Positions 9,061-17,972 of a stretch of DNA of 64,000 bases are shown here, piece by piece. A program made the translations under genes and the position numbers. Numbering within the stretch: the stretch's first letter is position 1; each line of letters begins with the position of its first letter. Origin of the DNA: Chitinophaga sp. YR573 (lineage in GTDB: Bacteria > Bacteroidota > Bacteroidia > Chitinophagales > Chitinophagaceae); assembly GCF_900110995.1 (NCBI RefSeq), contig NZ_FOJF01000003.1, positions 1,364,001 to 1,428,000 on the forward strand. Reading direction: 5' to 3'. The notes under the pieces are model-generated. The model saw nothing but the letters and a program-made list of their open reading frames with translations, did not search any database and was not told the DNA's origin.

Positions 9061-9510
9061 GTGTCTGCTATAATTGAAATATTTAGAAAGGCCTTCCGCA
9101 AAGGCATGTTCCTGATACCAGAACAGGTATCAGTACAGGGTACTATTGAATCTCCCCTTCCCGGGCGCGTAGACGGAAACGTACGTGGAGATGTGAATAC
9201 CACTGGTATGCTCATCATTGGTAAAACCGGGAACATCCGTGGAAATATCCACGCTACAGATTTAATCGCCTATGGAAGAGTGTTCGGGGATATTTTTGTA
9301 AGTAATAAAGCTGTGATCAGCAACAAAGCTTATATAAAAGGAGATATCACGGCATTGATTCTTGAGGTAGAAGAGGAAGCTGTTATTGAAGGTGCCATCC
9401 GCAAGAATGTGGCTGATCCTGAAACAATTATGCCCCTCGATCCTGAAAGCGAAGCAGATAATAACCCTGCTCCCGATCTTAATGATGAAAAAACCACCAC
9501 CTGGTTTTAA
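9061..9510 (+). CDS. Bactofilin (polymer-forming cytoskeletal protein)
   Basis: The core has repeated short beta-strands with regularly spaced Gly and hydrophobic residues (VQGTIES, GNVRGDVNTTGMLIIGKTGNIRGNIHA, IKGDITA). This is the right-handed beta-helix pattern of bactofilins (DUF583), which form nucleotide-free filaments. The C-terminal tail is acidic and Pro-rich. I place the start at GTG 9061, one base after the actin-homologue stop, which implies coupled translation. ATG 8998 (a 62-base overlap) and ATG 9106 are alternatives, and no clear ribosome site decides between them. It shares an operon with the actin-like gene, and a terminator follows 5 bp after the stop. Confidence 0.88.
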   Translation: MSAIIEIFRKAFRKGMFLIPEQVSVQGTIESPLPGRVDGNVRGDVNTTGMLIIGKTGNIRGNIHATDLIAYGRVFGDIFVSNKAVISNKAYIKGDITALILEVEEEAVIEGAIRKNVADPETIMPLDPESEADNNPAPDLNDEKTTTWF

Positions 9511-9514
9511 TATG

Positions 9515-9543
9515 AAAAAGGCTCCGTTGGGAGCCTTTTTTTA
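9515..9543 (+). terminator. Terminator of the actin-bactofilin operon
   Basis: GGCTCC-GTTG-GGAGCC (9520-9535) lies between AAAAA and a run of T residues. The hairpin core is nearly the same as in the repeated palindromic elements at 29.2 kb and 59.5 kb. Confidence 0.85.
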
Positions 9544-9587
9544 TATGACCATGCATCAGGTATGAAGGAGCTATGCATTAGCCATGC

Positions 9588-10664
9588 TTAATGTCTTGGT
9601 TTAGCTCTTTCGTATTGTACCGGCCATTTTACACTCTCATCTTTTAATGTATGTGCTGCATGTATAGGGAAATAAGGATCCCTCAGCAGTTCTCTTGCCA
9701 TAATTACCAGGTCGGCTTTACCTTCGCTGATGATTGCTTCACCTTCTGCCGCAGTCGTAATCAAACCTACTGCACCGGTCTTAATACCTGTTTCCTTACG
9801 GATATGTTCCGCAAAAGGCGTTTGGTACAAAGGACCTACCGTTATTTTCTGATGAATGGCCAGTCCCCCGGAAGAGCAGTCAATCAGATCTACACCCCTG
9901 CCTTTCAGAATAGTGGCCAGTCTGGTAGATTCTTCCAGGTTCCATCCGCCTTCTGCCCAGTCAGTGGCTGAAATACGTACAAACAAAGGATGATCTGCCG
10001 GCCATACTTCACGTACCGCTGCTATTACAGACAACAATACTTTGATCCTGTTCTCAAAACTGCCACCATATTCATCAGTACGTAAATTACTTAAGGGAGA
10101 TAAAAACTCATGGATAAGATAACCATGTGCCGCATGGATCTCTATTACCTGGAAACCCGCTTCTAAAGAGCGTTTCGCTGCTGCTTTAAAATCGGCCACT
10201 ACCTGGTTAATGCCTTCGGCAGTTAATGCGATGGGCATACCATAGTGCTCTGAGAAAGGAATAGCGCTGGGTGCATAGATTTCCTTCCAGCCTCCTTCTT
10301 CAGGTGGAATTACTTTACTTCCTTTCCAGGGTACTGTTGTACTTGATTTACGTCCGGCATGTGCCAGTTGTATACCTGCAGCACAGCCCTGTTCCTGTAT
10401 AAACTGTGTAATGTTACGGAGATTGGTAATATGTGCATCATCCCATATCCCAAGGTCTGAAGGAGAAATGCGTCCTTCCGGAGATACGGCGGCCGCTTCT
10501 GTGATGATCAGTCCGGCTCCACCTACCGCTCTGCTGCCAAGATGCACCAAATGCCAGTTATTGGCAAATCCGTTTTCAGCGCTGTATTCGCACATCGGTG
10601 ATACAACAATCCTGTTTTTAAGTGTAACTGCTCCTATCTGTAATGGAGTAAACAATGCTGCCAT
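9588..10664 (-). CDS. Old Yellow Enzyme, YqjM/NamA-type NADPH:flavin oxidoreductase
   Basis: A 358-residue FMN-dependent TIM-barrel protein. The thermophilic-like OYE subclass is marked by Cys25 and Tyr27 in SPMCEYSA near the N-terminus, and by the substrate-binding His pair His177/His180 in EIHAAHGYLIHEF. The FMN-phosphate region near the C-terminus (LVIMARELLRDPYFP) ends in the typical arginine-containing tail. Enzymes of this group reduce activated C=C bonds of enals, enones and nitro compounds with NADPH; the physiological substrate cannot be read from sequence. It has full length for the family and is a single gene lying before the cold-shock terminator. Confidence 0.95.
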   Translation of the reverse strand: MAALFTPLQIGAVTLKNRIVVSPMCEYSAENGFANNWHLVHLGSRAVGGAGLIITEAAAVSPEGRISPSDLGIWDDAHITNLRNITQFIQEQGCAAGIQLAHAGRKSSTTVPWKGSKVIPPEEGGWKEIYAPSAIPFSEHYGMPIALTAEGINQVVADFKAAAKRSLEAGFQVIEIHAAHGYLIHEFLSPLSNLRTDEYGGSFENRIKVLLSVIAAVREVWPADHPLFVRISATDWAEGGWNLEESTRLATILKGRGVDLIDCSSGGLAIHQKITVGPLYQTPFAEHIRKETGIKTGAVGLITTAAEGEAIISEGKADLVIMARELLRDPYFPIHAAHTLKDESVKWPVQYERAKPRH

Positions 10665-10693
10665 AAATCCATTTTTTGTATCTCGAATTTAGA

Positions 10694-10724
10694 CAAAAAA
10701 AAAGATCCCGGCATTTGCCGGGAC
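10694..10724 (-). terminator. Terminator of the cold-shock gene
   Basis: Stem TCCCGGCA / TGCCGGGA (10706-10723) is followed, read on the minus strand, by nine U residues (the A-run at 10695-10703). It lies 31 bp after the cold-shock stop codon. Confidence 0.88.
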
Positions 10725-10754
10725 CTTTCAAATTAAGTGTATGAAAAAGCGAGC

Positions 10755-10958
10755 TTAGTCGATACGTCTAACGTTAACGGCATTCATACCTTTCCTACCT
10801 TCCTGCAGTTCAAACTCAACTTTGTCATCTGCCTGGATCTCGTGTACAAGACCGTTTACGTGTACAAAAGTTTCTTTATTGGATTCATCATGCTTGATAA
10901 AACCAAATCCTTTTGTTTCGTTAAAGAACTTTACAGTTCCTTGAAATTTTGTGTTCAT
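10755..10958 (-). CDS. Cold-shock domain protein (CspA family)
   Basis: A 67-residue protein that is essentially one cold-shock OB-fold. It carries RNP1 (KGFGFI, residues 16-21) and RNP2 (TFVHV, residues 30-34), plus the N-terminal GTVKFFNETKG strand. Such proteins bind single-stranded RNA/DNA and act as RNA chaperones. The gene is monocistronic with its own terminator and a long AT-rich upstream region. It is divergent from a fatty-acid desaturase gene, a pairing that would fit a cold or membrane-fluidity response (inference). Confidence 0.97.
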   Translation of the reverse strand: MNTKFQGTVKFFNETKGFGFIKHDESNKETFVHVNGLVHEIQADDKVEFELQEGRKGMNAVNVRRID

Positions 10959-11238
10959 TTGTGTAAAATTATAAATTTGTAAAGGTCAAAGGTAAGGGTT
11001 ATATATTCCAGTGCCAAATAAAAATAATCTTTAATGGTTATTGCTTTATAAATTAACATTAACACATTTATAACATTTGTATATATAAGCAGTAAAGCGT
11101 ACATTGTGCTATATAAAAATGTGGAATGCAATTTTATTTGATTCGTATAGTAATGAGTGTCTTTTCAATTAAGCTTCTAATGCCACTTTTTATGTTACCT
11201 AACAACTGTTTCGCGTTCTTAATTCAATTCAATCTATC
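10959..11238. other. Divergent intergenic region between cold-shock and desaturase genes
   Basis: 280 bp of AT-rich sequence with no ORF. It must hold the promoters of both divergent genes and probably a long 5' leader of the cold-shock mRNA, as is usual in the family. I could not identify a convincing -33/-7 pair for either. Confidence 0.5.
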
Positions 11239-12342
11239 ATGGCGAAAGTAATTTTCAACAACAAGAAAGCCTTATTCTTCCAATCTCTTAAGGCCGATGT
11301 GGAGTCGTATTTTGTTAAAAATAACATAAAAAAGACGGGTAACTGGAAACTGTATTCGAAAACATTAGTACTGATCCCTGCCGCTACGCTCACATACGTT
11401 GCTTTATTAGTATTCCCGATGACCCCGCTGCTGGGTATCGGATTGAGTGCTTTTCTTGGTTTTACGCTCGCCTGCATCGGGTTTAACGTGATGCATGATG
11501 CCTGCCATGGTAGTTATTCTACTAATAGTAAATTAAACGACCTATTGGGATTATCACTGAATGCTTTAGGTGGTAATGCTTTCATCTGGAAACAGAAACA
11601 TAACGTGATTCACCATACCTACACCAACGTAGATGGTATGGATGAGGATATTGCAAAAAGCCCTTTAATGCGTCAGTGTAGCACTCAGACATGGACGCCA
11701 ATGCACCGTATTCAGCATATTTATGTAGTACTGGTGTATGCGATCTCTTCTTTTGCATGGGTATTCATCATGGACTTCACTAAATACCTGACCCGTAAGA
11801 TTTACAAAACACCTTTACAGACAATGAGCAAGGGTGATCATTTTGTATTCTGGGCAAGTAAAGTGTTATATGCGCTCTTTTATATCGCTATCCCGGTAAT
11901 GGCAGTAGGCTGGCAGGCATGGGCAATTGGTTTTGCCGCTATGCATGTAATACTGGGCTTTACCCTGGCGATCGTTTTCCAGCTGGCTCACGTGGTAGAA
12001 GAAACTACCTTCGAAGTAGTTGGTGAAGAAACTGTTGTTATCGAAAACGAATGGGCTATTCACCAGATCAACACAACTGCAAACTTTGCTCCTGATAATA
12101 AAGTGATTTCATGGTTCGTAGGTGGTCTGAACTACCAGGTAGAACATCACCTGTTCCCACGTATCAGCCACGTACACTACCCTGCTCTCAGCAAAATCGT
12201 TGCTGCGAAATGCAAGGAGTTTGGTGTACAGTATAATAGCATGCCTACTATGCAGGCAGCTGTTAGGTCTCACTTCCGCTTTATGCGTCAGTTAGGTAGA
12301 AAACCAGAAGCTAAACCAGCTTCCCTGGCAGTATCTGCTTAA
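11239..12342 (+). CDS. Membrane fatty-acid desaturase of the front-end type
   Basis: A 367-residue integral membrane di-iron enzyme. The three histidine boxes are present: HDACH (86-90), HNVIHH (121-126) and QVEHH (300-304). Gln in the third box is the hallmark of front-end (delta-5/6-like) desaturases. There is no fused cytochrome b5 domain, so electrons must come from a separate partner. Hydrophobic pairs around residues 43-80 and 195-250 form the membrane part. It would introduce a cis double bond into acyl chains of CoA or lipid substrates; regiospecificity is not predictable. Monocistronic, closed by a perfect terminator. Confidence 0.93.
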   Translation: MAKVIFNNKKALFFQSLKADVESYFVKNNIKKTGNWKLYSKTLVLIPAATLTYVALLVFPMTPLLGIGLSAFLGFTLACIGFNVMHDACHGSYSTNSKLNDLLGLSLNALGGNAFIWKQKHNVIHHTYTNVDGMDEDIAKSPLMRQCSTQTWTPMHRIQHIYVVLVYAISSFAWVFIMDFTKYLTRKIYKTPLQTMSKGDHFVFWASKVLYALFYIAIPVMAVGWQAWAIGFAAMHVILGFTLAIVFQLAHVVEETTFEVVGEETVVIENEWAIHQINTTANFAPDNKVISWFVGGLNYQVEHHLFPRISHVHYPALSKIVAAKCKEFGVQYNSMPTMQAAVRSHFRFMRQLGRKPEAKPASLAVSA

Positions 12343-12358
12343 GCAATCAAACTTATTT

Positions 12359-12395
12359 AAGAAGGGCGGTCTCAGTAAATGAGACCGCCCTTCTT
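12359..12395. terminator. Perfect 16-bp hairpin terminator after the desaturase gene
   Basis: AAGAAGGGCGGTCTCA pairs perfectly with its complement across a 5-base GTAAA loop, 16 bp after the desaturase stop. Its A/T ends allow it to work in both directions. Confidence 0.85.
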
Positions 12396-12411
12396 AGTTA
12401 GTGATATCTTG

Positions 12412-12486
12412 TTTTTTTATAATGGTGCTTCGCACCATCATAAAAAAACTGAAGGGGTTTTGCAGGGCGAAGCCCTGCACCCGATT
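12412..12486. repeat. Small double-hairpin intergenic element, copy 1
   Basis: Two palindromes in a row: ATGGTGC-TTC-GCACCAT framed by T7 and A7 runs, then GCAGGGC-GAA-GCCCTGC. A partly deleted relative lies at 27393-27458, also at the 3' end of a minus-strand gene facing a plus-strand gene. The shared words are GGTGCTTC.CACCA, AAAAAAA and GCCCTGCACCC.ATTAT. Confidence 0.65.
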
Positions 12487-13585
12487 ATAGCTTGTTAATA
12501 TCATCATACAACGCCTTAAAACATTTGGTAGGAGTCTGCAGTGTATCCTTTCCCGGTTTCTTCCTGCCATAATATTCATCCAGGAATGCTTCCGGACCAG
12601 ACCACACTGTCTGCATCATCCCCTGATACCTGTCTTTCATCTCCGGAGTAGCCGTTTCTCTGAATGAAATCATATCCTTCAGCTGCTGCTGTGCAAACAA
12701 TGGCTTACGCCATGGACAGGTAATCACCTGTAACCCCTTCATTGCAAAATACACAGGCGTCTTATCAGGACGATCATAATGCCAGTCGCATACTACCACA
12801 TCTTTAGGAATCAGGTCAATGGCACGGTAAGTATTATTATAACTGGCTTCCCATTCACCCAGTCCGGTAGACTTACCATCCAGCAACCGATCTCCCCAGA
12901 TCCATAAATTACGGCCTTTATCAGCCAGATGATTACGCAGCAGGGTCAGCTCCCCGGCAAACAGTTCAGCCTTATCACGGCCCCCGCAACGCGGACATTT
13001 AGCCTCTCCTATATAGAACACCTCATCCATCCCTGCATGAAACGCCTTTGACTCAAACACATCACAAATCTCATCTATAAGATCAAATACCACTTTATGC
13101 ACTTCAGGATGTAAAGGACAATAACTTTTGCAATACAAGCCATCCGCATTCGGCCATACATATTTCCCCGTATCCTGCATCTTTACCCAGGGAGTTTCAT
13201 CAAACTGAGGATATACAGATAACAATTTATTGGTCTGAAAGGCCCATGACTGATGCCCCAGCAAATTCACCTGTGGGATCAGGTTAATATGAAACTGCTT
13301 ACAAACCTGCACCAGCTTCTTAACATCCTGTTTGGATAACGCACCTTGCTCACTGAGTTCAGGATGACTGGCATACTGATAATTATAATCTATTCTCAGT
13401 ATAAGCGTATTCACATGCCTTGGAGCCAGTTCTTCTTTGATGAATTTGATAAATTCATCCAGACTGGCAACATGTGGTGCCCCGATACAAAATCCCCTTA
13501 CCGGCAATATGCTGTCCGGTGGCGGAGAGGCAAAAGCAGTAGTAAATAACAATAAGAAAATTGAGACGATACATACATTTTTCAT
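12485..13585 (-). CDS. Secreted GH20-like glycoside hydrolase of the rhamnosidase PUL
   Basis: The start is set at ATG 13585, because MKNVCIVSIFLLLFTTAFAS is a clean signal peptide; the 38 residues before it in the longer reading are not. The 366-residue protein reads as a TIM barrel. It contains HAGMDEVF with the Asp187-Glu188 pair expected for substrate-assisted GH20 hexosaminidases, and a nearby CPRCGG. It lacks the usual N-terminal GH20b domain and is shorter than typical hexosaminidases. It sits 128 bp downstream of the GH78 gene on the same strand and so probably belongs to the same locus. The predicted role is exo-cleavage of N-acetylhexosamine or a related sugar; the substrate is uncertain. 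Confidence 0.78.
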   Translation of the reverse strand: MKNVCIVSIFLLLFTTAFASPPPDSILPVRGFCIGAPHVASLDEFIKFIKEELAPRHVNTLILRIDYNYQYASHPELSEQGALSKQDVKKLVQVCKQFHINLIPQVNLLGHQSWAFQTNKLLSVYPQFDETPWVKMQDTGKYVWPNADGLYCKSYCPLHPEVHKVVFDLIDEICDVFESKAFHAGMDEVFYIGEAKCPRCGGRDKAELFAGELTLLRNHLADKGRNLWIWGDRLLDGKSTGLGEWEASYNNTYRAIDLIPKDVVVCDWHYDRPDKTPVYFAMKGLQVITCPWRKPLFAQQQLKDMISFRETATPEMKDRYQGMMQTVWSGPEAFLDEYYGRKKPGKDTLQTPTKCFKALYDDINKL

Positions 13586-13713
13586 GGGTACTTCTTTAAA
13601 CGTGAAAAGACTACATGAATGTAATAAATGAAGATCGTTTATGCCAGCAGAATTTGTTAAATGGAAAAGGGCCGTCTTATAAAGACAGCCCCTTTCCACA
13701 AAAAGAATATTAA

Positions 13714-16461
13714 TTACTGTTGAGAAGAAAATACATACTCTCCGGATCCTACCGTATACACAGCAAACCCTCCTTCATTCCTCAAAAACTTCACACCATC
13801 ATCCCCGTTAATAGCCTGATTCCCTTCTTTTACCTGCTTGTCAGAAGCAGCAGGAATATACACTTCCGCCTGTGTATTCACAGGAATACCAATCTTCCAC
13901 GTAAATGTTTTGCCATCCACTTTCCAATCACTGTTAATCCATCCATAAGGAGAATGATACGCCGCATTTACTTTCGTTAAATTACCTACCACCAACGGTT
14001 TCATGATAATCTTCTTATATGCAGGTGCATCTGGTTTTATCGCGCCCAGATACTCATAATACCATACCACAAGATCCCCCAGCAGCATTACGTGATTACC
14101 GGAATTCATAGACGGATCAGCCGTATTCCCGTTCCACAGTTCCCAGATAGTAGTAGCGCCATGTTCCGCCATATAACCCCAGCTTGGATAAGTGGTATTG
14201 GTAGCCAGCTGGTAAGCAATATCCCCTCTCCCATTATCAGACAACGTACGCATCAGCCACTCTGCGCCTACAAGGCCAGTGCTGATATGCCCGTTATAAC
14301 TGCCAAGCGTTTTACGCACTATATGCTGGAATACAGAATCCTTTACATTATCAGGTGCCAGCTTATACGCTAAAGAAAAGATATTCGCTGTAGGCGTATT
14401 ATTCGCGTAATATCCGTCATGCAGGAACTTATTGTTAAACGCAGTCCTGATCCGCTCTTCCTGTGCTTTATAATCAGCTGTATTATCACCCACAATGGTA
14501 GCAAAACGTTCCATTAAAGTAAGCATATGATAATAGAATGCAGTACCCAGGAAATCACCAGCTGTTCTTCTCGTAGAGTCCTTCGAGTGAATCAGCTCAG
14601 GAGACTCAGGAGGTACGCACCAGTCGCCATAAGTATCCTTGGTAAGGATATCATCCTTCATATACTTCCCTTTCATATAATTCATCCATTTCTGCATAGA
14701 AGCATAATGCTGACGGATAGGCTGATCATCTCCATACTGCTCATACAGTAAATTGGCAACGGTGAGATAAGCAGCAGGCCAGGTCATATTATCGGAGTAT
14801 ATTTTCCAGTAAGTAGGTGCTACGTCCGGGATACTTCCTTCCGGTGATTGTGCATCCTCAATATCCTGCAACCACTTGGCATACATGCTATGGTTATTGA
14901 AGATGAAGCTCTCCCCTCTTGCTCCTGCAGCACGGTCGCCCAGCCATCCCATACGCTCATCACGCTGAGGGCAGTCGGTTGGCATACCACGGTAATTACC
15001 ACGGATGCCCCAGTACGCATTATTGTAAATCTGGTTCAATACTGCATTAGAGCTTTCAAATTTACCGCTGGTTTCCATATCATCATACACTACACGGCCT
15101 TCAATATCAGCCAGGGAAGGCTTACCAGGATAACCTGTTACTTCTACATAACGGAAACCATGATACGTAAAACGTGGCTCCCAGTTTTCTTCTCCATCAC
15201 CTTTCAGTATATAGTTATCTGTTACTTTAGCACTACGCAGATTAGCGATATACAAAGTACTGTCATCCTTCAGACGTTCAGCAAAACGCATCGTTACTTT
15301 ATTACCCTTAGTGCCCTTTACTTTCAGATGTACCCATCCTACAAAGTTCTGCCCCATATCATAAATAAATACACCGGGTTTGATCTCCGTAATATGCATC
15401 GCCTTCACGGTGTCCATCACTTTAATGCCATTGTTAGGCTGTGTCACCAGCTGCGATGTTTGTGTCACCAATTGTGCTGGTATCCATTTACCGGCATCAT
15501 AACCAGGCTTATTCCATCCTGTCAGCTCTTTGCGGGCATCATAATCCTCTCCGTCATATTCACTGTTAGCAACAATAGGCCCCTCTCCTGTTAACTTCCA
15601 GCTGTTATCTGAAATCACTTTATCTTCAGTACCATCTTCATAAGTAATATTAATCTGACTGATTAACTTCGGATATCCATAATTAGTATTCTGTGATAAT
15701 CCCGGGCCATTACCACGCATAGTAAAATAACGGCCATTACCTAATATTACACCTGCGGTATTCGCGCCTTCTTTCAGTTGCGACGTAACATCAAACGTAT
15801 TATAAAATACACGTTTGTTATATTCCGCAGGACCAGGAGCCAGTACATCATCTCCTATTTTCTCACCGTTGATATACAACTCATACAACCCTAATCCACT
15901 GATATAAGCAGTCGCTTTTTTTATCTTTTTCGCCACACTGAAATCCTTACGTAAATAGCGTGCAGAAAGACTGGTAAACGTATCTGTAGGTTTTGCTTTC
16001 TCCCATGCAAAAGCAGAATCCAGTCCTATCCATTTCGCCTGCCAGTCGCTTTTCTGTAACAACCCCGCACTCCATTTAGCAGGTTTACTCCATGTGGTTT
16101 CTTTGCCATCGCTGGTCCACACTTTTACTTTCCAGTAACAGGTAGCACCACTTGTCAGGGGCGTGCCAGCATACTTCACTTCAATAGATTTATCGGAACT
16201 TACTTTTCCTGTGTTCCATAAATCCCCTTCATCTTTACCCAGCTTTTCTTCTGAAGAAGAAGCTATAATCTGGTAAGCCTGTTGTAAAACGCCCCTGCTG
16301 CTGCTTTCAATTTCCCAGCTAAGTCTGGTTGCAGGTACATCAATACCCATCGGATCTGTACGGTATTCACATTTTAAATTACTGAGTGAATTTCTTCCGT
16401 TTTGCGTACAGGCATTGAGTAATACCACCGACAGGGAAAAGAGAATAATTCGTTTAATCAT
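13714..16461 (-). CDS. Alpha-L-rhamnosidase, GH78, lipoprotein
   Basis: A 915-residue protein with a lipoprotein signal (VVLLNACTQNG), so it is probably anchored in the outer or periplasmic membrane leaflet. It has the GH78 order: an N-terminal beta-sandwich starting LKCEYRTDPMGIDVPATRLSW, further beta domains (FVGWVHLKVKGTKG; FRYVEVTGYPG), then the (alpha/alpha)6 catalytic barrel. The barrel carries the diagnostic MPTDCPQRDERMGWLGD motif with its acidic residues. It removes terminal alpha-L-rhamnose from glycans or glycosides. The gene lies 11 bp after susD and is certainly co-transcribed, which makes rhamnose-containing material the likely substrate of this PUL. Confidence 0.95.
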   Translation of the reverse strand: MIKRIILFSLSVVLLNACTQNGRNSLSNLKCEYRTDPMGIDVPATRLSWEIESSSRGVLQQAYQIIASSSEEKLGKDEGDLWNTGKVSSDKSIEVKYAGTPLTSGATCYWKVKVWTSDGKETTWSKPAKWSAGLLQKSDWQAKWIGLDSAFAWEKAKPTDTFTSLSARYLRKDFSVAKKIKKATAYISGLGLYELYINGEKIGDDVLAPGPAEYNKRVFYNTFDVTSQLKEGANTAGVILGNGRYFTMRGNGPGLSQNTNYGYPKLISQINITYEDGTEDKVISDNSWKLTGEGPIVANSEYDGEDYDARKELTGWNKPGYDAGKWIPAQLVTQTSQLVTQPNNGIKVMDTVKAMHITEIKPGVFIYDMGQNFVGWVHLKVKGTKGNKVTMRFAERLKDDSTLYIANLRSAKVTDNYILKGDGEENWEPRFTYHGFRYVEVTGYPGKPSLADIEGRVVYDDMETSGKFESSNAVLNQIYNNAYWGIRGNYRGMPTDCPQRDERMGWLGDRAAGARGESFIFNNHSMYAKWLQDIEDAQSPEGSIPDVAPTYWKIYSDNMTWPAAYLTVANLLYEQYGDDQPIRQHYASMQKWMNYMKGKYMKDDILTKDTYGDWCVPPESPELIHSKDSTRRTAGDFLGTAFYYHMLTLMERFATIVGDNTADYKAQEERIRTAFNNKFLHDGYYANNTPTANIFSLAYKLAPDNVKDSVFQHIVRKTLGSYNGHISTGLVGAEWLMRTLSDNGRGDIAYQLATNTTYPSWGYMAEHGATTIWELWNGNTADPSMNSGNHVMLLGDLVVWYYEYLGAIKPDAPAYKKIIMKPLVVGNLTKVNAAYHSPYGWINSDWKVDGKTFTWKIGIPVNTQAEVYIPAASDKQVKEGNQAINGDDGVKFLRNEGGFAVYTVGSGEYVFSSQQ

Positions 16462-16472
16462 AATATTGGATT

Positions 16473-17960
16473 TTATTGCGGGTTCTGAGTCAGATTATCA
16501 AGGTTTACATCAGTTTGTGGAATAAGTAACAGCAACTTATTAGGCGTTAACTGGTAGCCGTTGGCAGGTATAAGAGTACTTATCGCCTTTTGCTTCACAC
16601 CATGCGCATTCATTACCTCTACTGCTTTACCGGACCTTACAAGATCATACCAGCGATGATTTTCAAATGCGAGTTCCACCTTCCTTTCCTGGAAGATAGC
16701 GTCGCGGAAAGCATCCTGACTGGTAACCCCTGTTTTAGGTCCCAGTCCGGCTCTTGCTCTTACGTCATTCAGCAAAGTGAAGGCTTCGCCACCAGCTGCA
16801 AATGCCTGTTCATTGAGGCATTCTGCAATCATCAGCATTACATCTGCATAACGCAGTACCGGGAAGTTATCATTGGTACGTCCTACATCTGTAAAGCCGT
16901 GGTTATACTTTTTGACGTAGGGTATGGCCACAAAATTGCTATCTGCATCTTTATAACCGGTACCCATGGAAATATCTTTACGCTTATCCCCTGTTTCATA
17001 GGAGTCGATCATATCCTGCGTAGGAATATTCCAGCCGGAGCCACTTCCGCGAATAGATGTTTTACTGTCGCCTGTAACATAACTACCCGATGTATAGGGT
17101 GCGAAGATGTACATGAAAGTACTATAGAGACCTGCCTGAGAACCAAGATACTGAATCTCGAAGATAGATTCTGCACCATTTTTCTTATTCGGATCAAAAA
17201 CATCTGCATAGTTTGGCAAGAGGGAATAACCCAGTCCCTGTACCTTACGCAGCTCTGTAAGTGCATCCGTGAAATTCTTCTGCGTCATATACACTTTAGC
17301 CAGTAAAGTGCTGGCAGCACCCTTGGTAGCCCGGCCTACATTAGAGCCAGCATAAGAAGCCGGCAGTTTATCAGCCGCATCTTTCAGGTCGGCAATAATA
17401 GCGGTATACACCTCATCTACTGTAGCCCGGCCTTTAGATGATGCAGCATCAGGAGACTGAGTGGAAGTCAGCCTCAAAGGCACACCACCAAACTGTCTCA
17501 CCAGATTAAAGTAATGAAAGGCACGTAAGAATTCCGCTTCTCCTTTATACTGATCACGCGCAGCATCCGTCCATCCGGTTACATTGGAAATATTATCCAG
17601 CACATCATTACTGCGGGAGATACCGATATAACTGTTCTTCCAGAAATTACTGATACATTCAGCAGTAGCAGGCACCAGGAATTCATCTACGAATTCCCAC
17701 TGCTCACGCCCCCTGTCTGCATTATTATACTGGAACCAGGTATTATCAGATCTCATCTCTCCAAAGATCCAGTAGCTTTCATTAGCCAACGGTTGCAGTA
17801 TGCTGTAAGCGCCATTCACCGCCTGCTGTATCTCTGTTTCTGTTTTATAAAAAGTACTGCCGTTAATGCTGGTTTCCGGGTTCAGGTCCAGGAAACTTTT
17901 ACTACAACCACCAGCAAGCAAACCTGCCAGTACGGGAACAAGAATATATTTGATTTTCAT
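16473..17960 (-). CDS. SusD/RagB-family outer-membrane glycan-binding lipoprotein
   Basis: 495 residues with signal peptide and lipobox (LLAGGCSKSFLDL, Cys19). The family hallmarks are visible: SFLDLNPETSINGSTFYKTETEIQQAVNGAY at the start (quoted in overview), the TPR-bearing middle (AEFLRAFHYFNLVRQFGGVPL), and the C-terminal RYADVMLMIAECLNE / ERKVELAFENHRWYDLVRSG block. SusD-like proteins cap the SusC channel at the cell surface and hand over oligosaccharides. It lies 12 bp after susC. Confidence 0.96.
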   Translation of the reverse strand: MKIKYILVPVLAGLLAGGCSKSFLDLNPETSINGSTFYKTETEIQQAVNGAYSILQPLANESYWIFGEMRSDNTWFQYNNADRGREQWEFVDEFLVPATAECISNFWKNSYIGISRSNDVLDNISNVTGWTDAARDQYKGEAEFLRAFHYFNLVRQFGGVPLRLTSTQSPDAASSKGRATVDEVYTAIIADLKDAADKLPASYAGSNVGRATKGAASTLLAKVYMTQKNFTDALTELRKVQGLGYSLLPNYADVFDPNKKNGAESIFEIQYLGSQAGLYSTFMYIFAPYTSGSYVTGDSKTSIRGSGSGWNIPTQDMIDSYETGDKRKDISMGTGYKDADSNFVAIPYVKKYNHGFTDVGRTNDNFPVLRYADVMLMIAECLNEQAFAAGGEAFTLLNDVRARAGLGPKTGVTSQDAFRDAIFQERKVELAFENHRWYDLVRSGKAVEVMNAHGVKQKAISTLIPANGYQLTPNKLLLLIPQTDVNLDNLTQNPQ

Positions 17961-17972
17961 GAGTCTTAAATT

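Noticed and set aside
13346..13631. Plus-strand ORFs opposite the GH20-like gene
   Set aside because: Antisense shadows of a well-supported gene, with no signal peptide or domain.
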